From the NCBI RefSeq assembly GCF_006475605.1, contig NZ_ML636837.1, forward strand, positions 500,584-564,583: a stretch of DNA of 64,000 nucleotides, read 5' to 3'. The position numbers and the translations under genes are program-made. Each line of letters begins with the position of its first letter. The stretch's first letter is position 1. The notes under the pieces are model-generated. The model was given only the letters and a program-made list of their open reading frames with translations, did no database searches and was not told the DNA's origin. Shown here one piece after another: positions 19,023 through 26,938 of this stretch. Origin of the DNA: Asticcacaulis tiandongensis (GTDB taxonomy: Bacteria > Pseudomonadota > Alphaproteobacteria > Caulobacterales > Caulobacteraceae).

Positions 19023-20381
19023 ATGAACCAGTCTGTGTCTAAACCGATGCGGCTTACGGGTCGGTCAAAAGGAAATAAGCTGCTGATCGTTTGCGCTCTG
19101 GCGGTGCTGATGGTCATACCGGCGCTGCTGGTCTTTGGCTTGCTGACGGAGCGCACCCATCGCGCCGAGCAGGTGGCCACCGAAGTCGGGGGCCTGATGG
19201 GGGGGCCGCAAGTCTTTATGGGGCCGGTCATTCAGGTGCCCTATGTCATCTTACCGGTGACGCGCACCGATGAGAACGGTGTCGCAACGCGGTTGGTGGG
19301 GGAGCGCGGGCATCTGATTGTCTTTCCCGAAACCGGTGAAGCGCGGGCGGTGACCCACAGCGAGGTTCGCTCACGCTCTATATTCCGTGTACCGGTCTAT
19401 ACGTCCGATCTGCATTTCGAGGCGCAATTTGACCTGAAGAACGTGGCGGCGCCCAAACCCGGTGCGCTGATCATGTGGGACAAGGCGAGCCTGATTACCG
19501 GTGCGTCGGATTCGCGCGGCGCGAGACGCGATATTCTGGCGAAGGTCGGTGACAAGACCCTGACGGTGGCACCTTCGGGAAAGAACGATGTCAATGGTAC
19601 GGCGTTTGATCTGTTTGCCGCGCCCATGGCGATTGAGGATGCCAATCTGCCGGTCAAGGTCGATGTGCGCATGAACTTCACCGGTGCGCAGAAGCTCGGG
19701 ATACTCGCCTATGGTAAGTCGTCAAAGGCCACCATTACCGGTGACTGGAAGCATCCGTCCTTTGGCGGTGGCTTCCTGCCCGAAACGCGTGAGACAGATC
19801 GGGCGACTAATAAGGGGTTCAGCGCCACCTGGTCGGTGCCGTTCATTGCACGCGGGCTTCCGGCGGTGATCGATGCGGGCCAGCTTAGTAGCCTCAATGC
19901 GTCGGAGTTGTCGGTGACCTTTGTGGAGCCAACAAACCCATATCAGAGTGTCGGGCGCTCGTTGAAATACGCCATGCTGTTTGTCGGGCTGGTGTTTCTG
20001 ACCTATTTCCTGTTTGAGAGCACCTCAAAGAAGGAACTGCATCCGGCGCAATATATTCTGGTCGGTCTGGCGCAGATTACCTTTTATCTGTTGCTGCTGT
20101 CCTTTGCTGAACATATCGGATTTGATGCGGCTTTTGCCATCGCGGCGACGGCGACCATTTTGCTGATTGCCGGATATGCGGGACTGATTTTTGCCAGCAA
20201 ACTGAGGTTTGTGGCGGCTTTGGGGGTATTCAGTGCGCTCTATGGCCTGATCTATCTGCTGATGCGTATGGAAGACTATGCCCTGATGGTCGGGGCGGTG
20301 TCAGCCTTCCTTGTGATCGCAGCGGTGATGATCCTGACACGGAATATAAACTGGTTCGGAAAGGATCGGGCAGAGCCTTAG
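19023..20381 (+). CDS. creD: CreD-like inner-membrane protein
   Basis: The 452-residue product has an N-terminal TM (LLIVCALAVLMVIPALLVFGLL), a large periplasmic domain with the CreD wording QVFMGPVIQVPYV, and a C-terminal block of about five TM helices starting FVGLVFLTYFLFE. CreD/Cet proteins affect envelope integrity and beta-lactam or colicin tolerance. No creBC two-component pair adjoins, so it is an orphan here. GAGGGGACGG precedes the ATG. Confidence 0.9.
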   Translation: MNQSVSKPMRLTGRSKGNKLLIVCALAVLMVIPALLVFGLLTERTHRAEQVATEVGGLMGGPQVFMGPVIQVPYVILPVTRTDENGVATRLVGERGHLIVFPETGEARAVTHSEVRSRSIFRVPVYTSDLHFEAQFDLKNVAAPKPGALIMWDKASLITGASDSRGARRDILAKVGDKTLTVAPSGKNDVNGTAFDLFAAPMAIEDANLPVKVDVRMNFTGAQKLGILAYGKSSKATITGDWKHPSFGGGFLPETRETDRATNKGFSATWSVPFIARGLPAVIDAGQLSSLNASELSVTFVEPTNPYQSVGRSLKYAMLFVGLVFLTYFLFESTSKKELHPAQYILVGLAQITFYLLLLSFAEHIGFDAAFAIAATATILLIAGYAGLIFASKLRFVAALGVFSALYGLIYLLMRMEDYALMVGAVSAFLVIAAVMILTRNINWFGKDRAEP

Positions 20382-20411
20382 AGCATGAGTGAGGGGTATT
20401 TGTGAAAGAAT

Positions 20412-20470
20412 CCCCCTCCGTCATTTCGCTTCGCTCAATGCTACCTCCCCCAACAAGTTAGGGGAGTATG
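20412..20470 (+). repeat. Two-hairpin intergenic repeat, copy 4
   Basis: CCCCCTCCGTCATT..(TTCGCTTCGCT)..AATGCTACCTCCCC followed by AACAAGTT and GGGGAGTATG. It lies between the convergent creD and divL genes. Confidence 0.85.
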
Positions 20471-20486
20471 AAGGAAGTCTTATCCA

Positions 20487-23066
20487 TTAGAGCATACCCA
20501 GTATGCGGCGGGCTTCGGCGAGGGTTTCGGCGTTGAGGCCCAAAGGGTTTGATTGGGGGTTTTGCTCCGGTTTGCTTTGCGCAGGCACGGGAGCCGGTTC
20601 CGGAGTGGGTTTCGGGGCCGGTTCCTGCGGTTTGGCCTCAGGCACGGATTGAGGCCGGGGCTTTGCGATAACCGCCACCGGTTCAGGTGTCAGTACCGGC
20701 ATATCGGCATCCATGCCGGTGCCGGTCTGGTGCGGCAGGTGCAGGGTAAAGGTGGCACCTGTCTGCGGATCGGACTCAAGCGTAATCCAGCCGTCATGCA
20801 GTTCGACCAGCGCCTTGACGAGCGCCAGCCCAAGGCCCGGCCCGCCGCGTTCGCGTCCGACATAGCGGTCGAAAATATGCGCCTGTGTATGATAGGGAAT
20901 GCCGCGACCGGTATAGCCGATCTCAAGGGCCAGGGTGTCGGCGTCCTTGCGGCTGCGGATAAAGATTTGGCCCTCGGTTTGGGTGTTGATCAGGGCGTAG
21001 TCGAGCAGGTGCTCAATGACCTGTGTCAGGCGGCGGGCATCGACCTTGACGCGGGCGCGGGTGTCGAGGCCTTCGTAGGTGAAGCGAATGGCCTTGGCGG
21101 TCAGGGCAGCTTCGCGGTGAGTGCGTGACCGGGCCACCAGTTGCGCCAGATTGACCTCGGTAAGGCTGACGTCCATCTCACCGGCATCGATCTGGGCCAT
21201 ATCCAGCACGTCATCGATCGAACGGGCCAGTGCTGTGGCGGCGGACTGGATGGAGTCAAGATAGTCGCGATTGCGGTCGTCCAGCGCATCTGCCTGACGT
21301 TGCAGCATCTCGGCATAGCCGACAATGGTCGTCAGGGGCGTGCGCAGTTCATAGGAGACATTGCCGACAAATTCACGTTTGAGGCGCACGGAATCGGTCA
21401 GCGCGGTGTCGCGGGCCTCGATGGCCTGTTCGAGGGCGCGGCGACTGGTGATATCGGCAAAGGCTACCAGCGTCGCCCCGTCCGGCAAGGGCTGGGTGCG
21501 CCATTGCGCCAGCCGGTCATCCGAGGTTTTGACCTCACCGGTTTGCGGGGCGCGGGCAACCGGGTCGGTGTCGGTGATACGCGCCTTAAGCTCTGACCAG
21601 AAGCCGCGATCATGTACCAGCGGCAGGCACATGCCTGACAGGTGGCTGAATTCGGCATCCGGCGTAATCTCGTCGCTGTTCAGGTGCCAGAAATCGTCAA
21701 ACGCCTTGTTGCGCAGGCGCAGGCGACCATCCGAGCCAAACACGCTGACGGCATCGGTCAGTTGATCGAGCGTGGCGCGTTGCACCTGAATGAGCGAGTT
21801 GAACTGCGATTTCAGCGCCAGCTCACCGGTCTTGTCGGAATAGAGCAGAAGAAGGCCGCCGAGCGGGTGCGGCTGGCGTACAACGCGTAAGGCGCGGCCA
21901 TTGGGCAGCGACCATATCTCATCGGGGGCGGTATCGGTCAGGCCGTAAAAGTCAAGCTCCTGCGCCTTCCATTTGCTGAAGTCGCTGGTTTCAGGCAGCT
22001 TGCGTTTCTGCCTGAGGCGTTCAAGGATTTCGCCATGAGTCGGGCGTTCGGCCAGCCAGGGGGTGTCAAGGCCCCACAGGGTTTCAAAGGCGCGGTTATG
22101 GAAGGTCAGGCGCTTTTCCGGCCCGAAAATAGCCACCGCGTCTTCGAGGCGATCAAGGGTTTCATCATGGGCCTTGGCGTGGCGTCTTAAGGCCTCGCGG
22201 CTTTCCTCGCCTTCGGTGACGTCAATGGCATAGGCGGCGACATGGCCCTCGGTCAGGGGCTCGACAATGACCTGAAAGGCGCGTCTCTGGCCGTCTATGG
22301 TCAGCCAGCGGAAGCCTTCGCGGCGCATGTTCTGGGCAAGCGCTTCGGAGACCAGAATGTCAGCGGAACGGTCAAGCCCGAGATGATCGTCCTGCGCCTG
22401 TTCAAGGCTTTGGGCATCGACAGCCTTGAGCCATGCCGCATTGGCCCAGATCATCTGGTTGCTGCCTTCGGTGGGACCGCGCGTGGCGACCCAGCACGGA
22501 TAGGGCAGGAGATTGGCCATCTGGGCGAACGGGCCCGACGACAGGGATTTTCGGGCACCGGCAATGGCCAGCCTGATCCAGGCGGTGGCCCCTGAGACGC
22601 GGCCTTCGACGAGCAGGGTAATGCCGGACGGCCTGAGCGCATTAATGGCGCTTCCGGCCTCGGCAAAGACTTCGAAATGACAGGACTTGCCCTGAGTGAT
22701 CAGGGCCGTCAGGGCGGCGGCGGCTTCGGGGGAGGTATTACCTATGGCCTCAATGACCTGAGGGGCGGTAACGGTATCGCTTTTTAGGCCCAGCGCCTGA
22801 GCGCAGGTTTGCAGGGTTTCGTCGCCCCAGACTAGCCGCACCAGATTGTCTTCGACGGCGACAAAGGCCTCATCAAAGGCCGAGGTGGCGGCATCAAGCT
22901 CACCGAGAACTGTCTGGCCGCCTGAAAGCTCGGACTTAAGGGTGTCACGCTCACCGATCAGCTTCGAGCGCACGCGCCACGACAGAACCGTGGTGGAGAG
23001 CGCCAGAGCCATAGCCCCTGCCGCCGCCGCAAAGGCTATTGTGGTGACAGTCATTATACCGCTCAA
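20487..23066 (-). CDS. divL: DivL-type atypical sensor kinase (tyrosine in the H-box)
   Basis: The 859-residue protein has an N-terminal TM (about 6-28), several PAS-like modules (about 180-540) and a HisKA-HATPase core. The H-box reads SYELRTPLT with Tyr572 in place of the phospho-acceptor His, the hallmark of Caulobacter DivL. The ATP domain is also altered: the N-box is HLLDYALINT (about 686-695), lacking the usual NxxxN pattern, and the G1 box is GYTGRGI with Tyr718 where Asp is expected. A GPGLGLALV G2 box remains. DivL binds phosphorylated DivK and controls CckA, and so CtrA, in the cell cycle (established for Caulobacter). The C-terminal ~85 residues are Pro/Glu-rich, making it longer than the ~770-residue Caulobacter protein. 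The start is the ATG at 23066 or 23054. Confidence 0.9.
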   Translation of the reverse strand: MSGIMTVTTIAFAAAAGAMALALSTTVLSWRVRSKLIGERDTLKSELSGGQTVLGELDAATSAFDEAFVAVEDNLVRLVWGDETLQTCAQALGLKSDTVTAPQVIEAIGNTSPEAAAALTALITQGKSCHFEVFAEAGSAINALRPSGITLLVEGRVSGATAWIRLAIAGARKSLSSGPFAQMANLLPYPCWVATRGPTEGSNQMIWANAAWLKAVDAQSLEQAQDDHLGLDRSADILVSEALAQNMRREGFRWLTIDGQRRAFQVIVEPLTEGHVAAYAIDVTEGEESREALRRHAKAHDETLDRLEDAVAIFGPEKRLTFHNRAFETLWGLDTPWLAERPTHGEILERLRQKRKLPETSDFSKWKAQELDFYGLTDTAPDEIWSLPNGRALRVVRQPHPLGGLLLLYSDKTGELALKSQFNSLIQVQRATLDQLTDAVSVFGSDGRLRLRNKAFDDFWHLNSDEITPDAEFSHLSGMCLPLVHDRGFWSELKARITDTDPVARAPQTGEVKTSDDRLAQWRTQPLPDGATLVAFADITSRRALEQAIEARDTALTDSVRLKREFVGNVSYELRTPLTTIVGYAEMLQRQADALDDRNRDYLDSIQSAATALARSIDDVLDMAQIDAGEMDVSLTEVNLAQLVARSRTHREAALTAKAIRFTYEGLDTRARVKVDARRLTQVIEHLLDYALINTQTEGQIFIRSRKDADTLALEIGYTGRGIPYHTQAHIFDRYVGRERGGPGLGLALVKALVELHDGWITLESDPQTGATFTLHLPHQTGTGMDADMPVLTPEPVAVIAKPRPQSVPEAKPQEPAPKPTPEPAPVPAQSKPEQNPQSNPLGLNAETLAEARRILGML

Positions 23067-23132
23067 AACGAATCAGTTAAAATGCCATATTAACCATAAG
23101 TTCCCCTGTCGCCATAGGTTTTAACCCTATAA

Positions 23133-23783
23133 TCACTGTGTCTTGAGCTGTCGGGCATAGAAATAGGAGACAATGACGCTGCTCAGGGCAGCCGCAAGGA
23201 TGGCGCTTAACATCAGGCCGGTGAAATAGGGGGCGGGTGCCCACAGGCCTGCGCCGGTAATGATCAGACCGGCAACTATGAACAGAAGACCGGAAAGGCG
23301 ATGGGTTTTGTCCCATACGCGCTCATCGGCCAGCGTCCAGGCCGTGCGTATGCCCATGAAGTAGTTGTAGCGTATCTTGGGCAGGAAATTGCCGATGACG
23401 ATAAACATCAGGCCGGGGGACAGGCGTACCCATTCGGCATCGGGTGCGCGGCCAAAGGCATGGCCTATGATATAGAAATGCGCAAAGCTTAAGATCACAA
23501 TCAGGCTGATCCAGATGGCGCTATAGGCCTTTTCGGAGCGTTCAAGGCGGGCATTGGCGGGGGAAAGGGCCGGTAACACCCAGAACAGGGCGGTCATGAA
23601 TATCAGCATGGCGGGGCCGAAGCTGAGCGCGGCATCACGCGACATAAACCCATCAGGCACACCTTCGGCATTGAAGTGTGTGGCTATGGGGGTGTCGGGA
23701 AGCTGCGTGCGGGCATAGAGGCTCAGGCCCACGCTAAAGGCAATGCCAAACAGGCTTAAGATTTTAGCGACGGGCCATTTCAT
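23133..23783 (-). CDS. SdpI-like membrane protein
   Basis: The 216-residue product has about six TM helices. Its opening resembles the SdpI/DUF1648 domain (LPDTPIATHFNAEGVPDGF), and NYFMGIRTAWTLADERVWDKTHRL is the SdpI signature. In Bacillus SdpI is an immunity protein to the SdpC toxin and sequesters the repressor SdpR. In proteobacteria the pair is common without sdpC, and none is seen here. Its start overlaps the stop of the repressor gene (ATGA), so the two are translationally coupled. Confidence 0.9.
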   Translation of the reverse strand: MKWPVAKILSLFGIAFSVGLSLYARTQLPDTPIATHFNAEGVPDGFMSRDAALSFGPAMLIFMTALFWVLPALSPANARLERSEKAYSAIWISLIVILSFAHFYIIGHAFGRAPDAEWVRLSPGLMFIVIGNFLPKIRYNYFMGIRTAWTLADERVWDKTHRLSGLLFIVAGLIITGAGLWAPAPYFTGLMLSAILAAALSSVIVSYFYARQLKTQ

Positions 23784-24094
23784 AGCTTGCTGCCTTTCAG
23801 GATGGCGGCGGTTGGCGTGGGGGCCTGATCGGGCTGGCCGATACGGAAGGTGCGCATCAGTGACATCAGGGCGTCTTCGAGTACGGAGACGTTGAGGCGG
23901 TAGATCATGCGGGTGCCGTCGCGGGTGACATCGACAAGGCCTGCGTTTTTGAGGACGTTCAGGTGGCCTGACAGGGTGGGTTTGGAGACAGGCACATGGG
24001 TCGACAGATCTCCGGCGGTTAGTTCGCCGTCTCTTAATAGCTCAAGTATCTGCCGTCGCGTCGGGTCGCTTAAGGCCTTATAGATTTCAGACAT
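23780..24094 (-). CDS. ArsR/SdpR-family autorepressor
   Basis: The 104-residue winged-helix repressor has MSEIYKALSDPTRRQILELL at the N-terminus, a recognition helix in VSKPTLSGHLNVLKNAGLV (about 36-54) and a wing RDGTRMIYRLN. No metal-binding Cys motif (ELCVCDL) is present, so it is of the SdpR type, not a metal sensor. An 18-bp perfect palindrome lies 19 bp before its start. It is the first gene of the repressor-SdpI pair. Confidence 0.92.
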   Translation of the reverse strand: MSEIYKALSDPTRRQILELLRDGELTAGDLSTHVPVSKPTLSGHLNVLKNAGLVDVTRDGTRMIYRLNVSVLEDALMSLMRTFRIGQPDQAPTPTAAILKGSKL

Positions 24095-24113
24095 GAGGTG
24101 TTTCCATTATTTT

Positions 24114-24131
24114 GTTAATTTGCAAATTAAC
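24114..24131. promoter_or_regulatory. 18-bp perfect palindrome, probable operator of the SdpR-like repressor
   Basis: GTTAATTTGCAAATTAAC is its own reverse complement. It sits between the repressor gene (start 24094) and the divergent gene at 24238, the place expected for an autoregulatory ArsR/SdpR site. Binding by this repressor is inferred. Confidence 0.75.
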
Positions 24132-24237
24132 GAAATAAAGGGCGCCGTCAAGTGGTCTGTGTAATAGTGTGTTTTGCGTGCTGAGCGGCGGTGTTGTAAA
24201 CCAGAGCTTAACACCGAAGCTATTATGCAAGACTTCC

Positions 24238-24798
24238 ATGTCCGCCATCTCTCACCCTGTTGCCCATAATGCGCTTGAAGTCCTGCAAAAGCCGGACCTG
24301 CCCCGGGCTGTGCGTGAACGGGAGGCCAGCGACCTCAGCGGCAAGACGGTGGCCTTCGTCAATGAGACGGTCGAGCCGGGCTTTGCCAGTGAGGCGGAGG
24401 CGCAGGGCGTCTATAAGGCATTGCTTGATGCAGGTGTCGGGCGTCTGGCCTGTACCTTTGAGCGCACCCGCAAAGCGCCGAAGCCTCTGAAGCCCATTAT
24501 GAAAGATGGCAAGCGCTGGGGCGAACCGCTTTCGCCGCCCGATGTGCGCTGGAAGCTGGTCTTAAGTTACTGGAAGATTATTCCCCGCGCACGCAAGGCG
24601 GCCCCGCCGTCTATTGAGCCACATCTTCAGGCCCGTGCGGTGCGCAAAAAAGCGCTGGATGTTGCCCTGACGCCAGAGGAGGTGCGGGCGCTGGCCCATG
24701 CGCCGCTTATGGCCTATCGCCCGCAAAAGGCGCTCGATCACGGCCTGTTTGAGGTCGTGCTGCCGGAAAATCCGGATATTATTATTCCTGACGAATAA
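24238..24798 (+). CDS. Conserved-looking protein of unknown function
   Basis: I start at the ATG at 24238 (MSAISHPVAHNAL), giving 186 residues; a longer frame from 24169 runs through the divergent promoter region. The protein is soluble, basic in the middle (ERTRKAPKPLKPIMKDGKRWG) and ends PENPDIIIPDE. I do not recognise the family. An imperfect inverted repeat GGTGTT/AACACC (24190-24215) lies in its leader. It is divergent from the SdpR-like repressor and could share its operator. Confidence 0.7.
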   Translation: MSAISHPVAHNALEVLQKPDLPRAVREREASDLSGKTVAFVNETVEPGFASEAEAQGVYKALLDAGVGRLACTFERTRKAPKPLKPIMKDGKRWGEPLSPPDVRWKLVLSYWKIIPRARKAAPPSIEPHLQARAVRKKALDVALTPEEVRALAHAPLMAYRPQKALDHGLFEVVLPENPDIIIPDE

Positions 24799-24803
24799 AG
24801 CTT

Positions 24804-25346
24804 TTAGTGCTGCGTCGGGCGGATCAGGGCCGTGTCATAGCCCAGCGCCTTGACGCGGGTCATCAGACCCTGTCGCGTGCTTTCGGACGGGTTAGGGTCG
24901 CGGGTCAGTATCCAGAGATATTTACCGCGCGGTTCACCGACGATCGACCAGGAATAGTCGTCGGCGCGGTCCAGCACCCAATAGTCCCCGACGAAAAACG
25001 GCCCGAAGAACGAGACCTTGAGCTTGGCGTTCTGGCTGTTTTCGACGATTTTGGCCTTGCCCTGTGAGACCTTCACCGGCCCGTCAGTCGCGCCCTGACG
25101 GCAGCTGTTCACGACCTGAACCAGTCCGTCATCGCGCAGGCTGTATTGGGCGGTAACGGCTTCGCAGCCTTTTTCAAAGCGGTTTTCATAACGCCCGATT
25201 TCGTACCACAGGCCCGCATAGGCTTTGAGGTCAACGGGTTTTGACGGTTGCGGTACGGTCGGATTGCCGACAGGCATGTGCATGCACGCACTCAGAAGCA
25301 GGGCGGTTCCGCCGAGCAATACCAGAGGCACGAGGGCTTTTCTCAT
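24804..25346 (-). CDS. Bacterial lipocalin (Blc-like lipoprotein)
   Basis: The 180-residue lipoprotein has a lipobox LSAC (Cys21). The lipocalin signature follows: GLWYEIGRYENRFEKGCEAVTAQY (about 46-69), then a central VDRADDYSWSIVGEPRGKYLWILTR region, as in E. coli Blc. These proteins bind fatty acids or lysophospholipids in the outer membrane. The stop is 5 bp from the stop of the convergent gene at 24798. Confidence 0.93.
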   Translation of the reverse strand: MRKALVPLVLLGGTALLLSACMHMPVGNPTVPQPSKPVDLKAYAGLWYEIGRYENRFEKGCEAVTAQYSLRDDGLVQVVNSCRQGATDGPVKVSQGKAKIVENSQNAKLKVSFFGPFFVGDYWVLDRADDYSWSIVGEPRGKYLWILTRDPNPSESTRQGLMTRVKALGYDTALIRPTQH

Positions 25347-25409
25347 CTCATTTGTCCTGAAAGACGGCGCTTAAGATGAGGGGAGCCTGCCTGTAATATT
25401 GTAAGGGCG

Positions 25410-25441
25410 CAATTACGGTCTGGGGCAATTACGGTCTGGGG
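25410..25441. repeat. 16-bp tandem duplication over a stop codon
   Basis: CAATTACGGTCTGGGG occurs twice in a row (25410-25425, 25426-25441). The second copy contains the stop codon of the leftward VOC gene; the first is a duplicate just outside it. It is probably a recent slippage or duplication event. Confidence 0.9.
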
Positions 25442-25830
25442 CTGCGGAAATTCAGTTCCAGCAGGACATTGTTCGGGTCATTGACGAACAGTTGTCTGAG
25501 GCCGATGGCGGGAATATCGTTACAGGCATAGTGAAGGCCCCGCGCCTCGATCTTGGCTATGGTGTCGTCATAGCCGTCGCATTCAAAGGCCACATGATGG
25601 ATGGCCCCGGTCGGATCGCCCGGAATCACGTCGCGCGGGATTGTATTGTCTGTGCCGAACAGGTTGAGGTGGATCACCGCCCGCTCGCCGACATAGAGCC
25701 ATTGACGCTCACTGGGGTCACGCTGCGGGGCGGTGCGCGCCTCAAGGCCCAGAAACTCGGCATAGAAGGCGATGGTGCCTGCCATGTCGTGGGTCTGGAT
25801 ATTGATGTGGTCGAGGTGTCTGGCGGTCAT
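25429..25830 (-). CDS. VOC-family (glyoxalase-fold) protein
   Basis: The 133-residue protein has two beta-alpha-beta-beta-beta modules. Likely metal ligands are His7 in HLDHINIQT, His70 region in GAIHHVAFEC, and the C-terminal Glu in NNVLLELNF. It is the size of dioxygenase- or glyoxalase-like VOC enzymes of unknown substrate. Its start directly adjoins the stop of the Kelch gene (25831), so the two are probably cotranscribed, Kelch first. Confidence 0.88.
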   Translation of the reverse strand: MTARHLDHINIQTHDMAGTIAFYAEFLGLEARTAPQRDPSERQWLYVGERAVIHLNLFGTDNTIPRDVIPGDPTGAIHHVAFECDGYDDTIAKIEARGLHYACNDIPAIGLRQLFVNDPNNVLLELNFRSPRP

Positions 25831-26811
25831 CTATTTGAGTACCCAATGATCGGAAAGTTCTGGCCCGCCGCCGCGATCACCGCTTCCGGCGATGACATGG
25901 ATGTTGCCGTCAATCACCAGTGCCTGAAAGCCGTGGCGACCGACCGGCATGGGCGGCAGGGTTTGCCATGTGCCGGTTTGCGGGTCAAAGGCTTCAACCT
26001 CTGAGTGGGCGGGCACTTGAACGGCGCTTTCGCCGCCAAGGATGATGATTGTGTTGTTTGCGGTGATTGCCGAGGCACCGGCGCGCGGGGTCGGAATGGG
26101 CGCGGTGGTCGTTGACCAGCTTTGGGTGGCGATATCATAGACATCAACTTCGGGGATGGTCAGGCTCAGGCTGTCGCCGGTGTCGGCGGCACTCAGGCGG
26201 CCACCGGCAGCGTAGATTTTTCCGTCAAGTACGGCGGCATAGACGTGGTCGCGCGGGCGCGGGGCATCGGGCAGGGTCGTCCACTGACCGGTGGCGGGAT
26301 CATAGGCATCGAGATAAGGCACGAAGCCTGAATTATGGCCGCGTTTATTGCCGCCGACAAAATAGATCAGACCATCAGACACCACCAAACCGGCCCCGCC
26401 GCGACGGCGGTCGGCTGGGATTTCGTGGGATTGAGACCAGACATCTGTTTTGGGGTCATAGATCCAGACGTGGGAGATGATCTCTTCTTCGGGATAAGGG
26501 CCGTGCAAGGCCCCGATAATATAGATCTTATCCTCATGCACGATCGCCTGCATGTGGTTCATTTCGGACGGTGGGGCGGCTCCCACTGACCATGTGTTGG
26601 TCGCGTGATCCAAGATATCCAGTGGTCGGTCACCGCGTCCGCCAATGACAAAGGTGCGCCCGTCAACATGGGCGGCAGCGCTTTCGTGACGGGCGGTCGG
26701 CTTGCCCGTGGCCTCAAGCTTGTGCCAGCTCTGGGCCAGTGCCGAAAGCGGCAGACCTCCGGCTAAAATCCCTGCCGCAAAGGCAGCGGTAAACAGATGG
26801 CGCAAGGTCAT
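25831..26811 (-). CDS. Exported Kelch-repeat protein
   Basis: I start at the ATG at 26811, giving a clear signal peptide (MTLRHLFTAAFAAGILAGGLPLSALAQS) and 326 residues. About five Kelch repeats follow, each with a GG pair and spaced Tyr/Trp (RTFVIGGRGD; KIYIIGALHG; LIYFVGGNKRG; KIYAAGGRLS; TIIILGGESA; NIHVIAGSGD), forming a beta-propeller. The substrate is unknown. Periplasmic Kelch propellers include sialate epimerases, but no sialic acid genes are nearby. Confidence 0.9.
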   Translation of the reverse strand: MTLRHLFTAAFAAGILAGGLPLSALAQSWHKLEATGKPTARHESAAAHVDGRTFVIGGRGDRPLDILDHATNTWSVGAAPPSEMNHMQAIVHEDKIYIIGALHGPYPEEEIISHVWIYDPKTDVWSQSHEIPADRRRGGAGLVVSDGLIYFVGGNKRGHNSGFVPYLDAYDPATGQWTTLPDAPRPRDHVYAAVLDGKIYAAGGRLSAADTGDSLSLTIPEVDVYDIATQSWSTTTAPIPTPRAGASAITANNTIIILGGESAVQVPAHSEVEAFDPQTGTWQTLPPMPVGRHGFQALVIDGNIHVIAGSGDRGGGPELSDHWVLK

Positions 26812-26938
26812 GGGTTTAACTCCTTGGGTCAGCAGAGGGCCTATTGAGGCCACACAATGCTTTTGCTCGCAAGCTTAAACCCTGCGTTTCTCCATTCAAA
26901 AGTACACTGAGGCGCAGCCGAAGGACTTTTGAATGAAG

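Noticed and set aside
23089-23106. TTAA..TTTTAAC before divL as a CtrA box
   Set aside because: The spacing is 9, not 7, between the half-sites.
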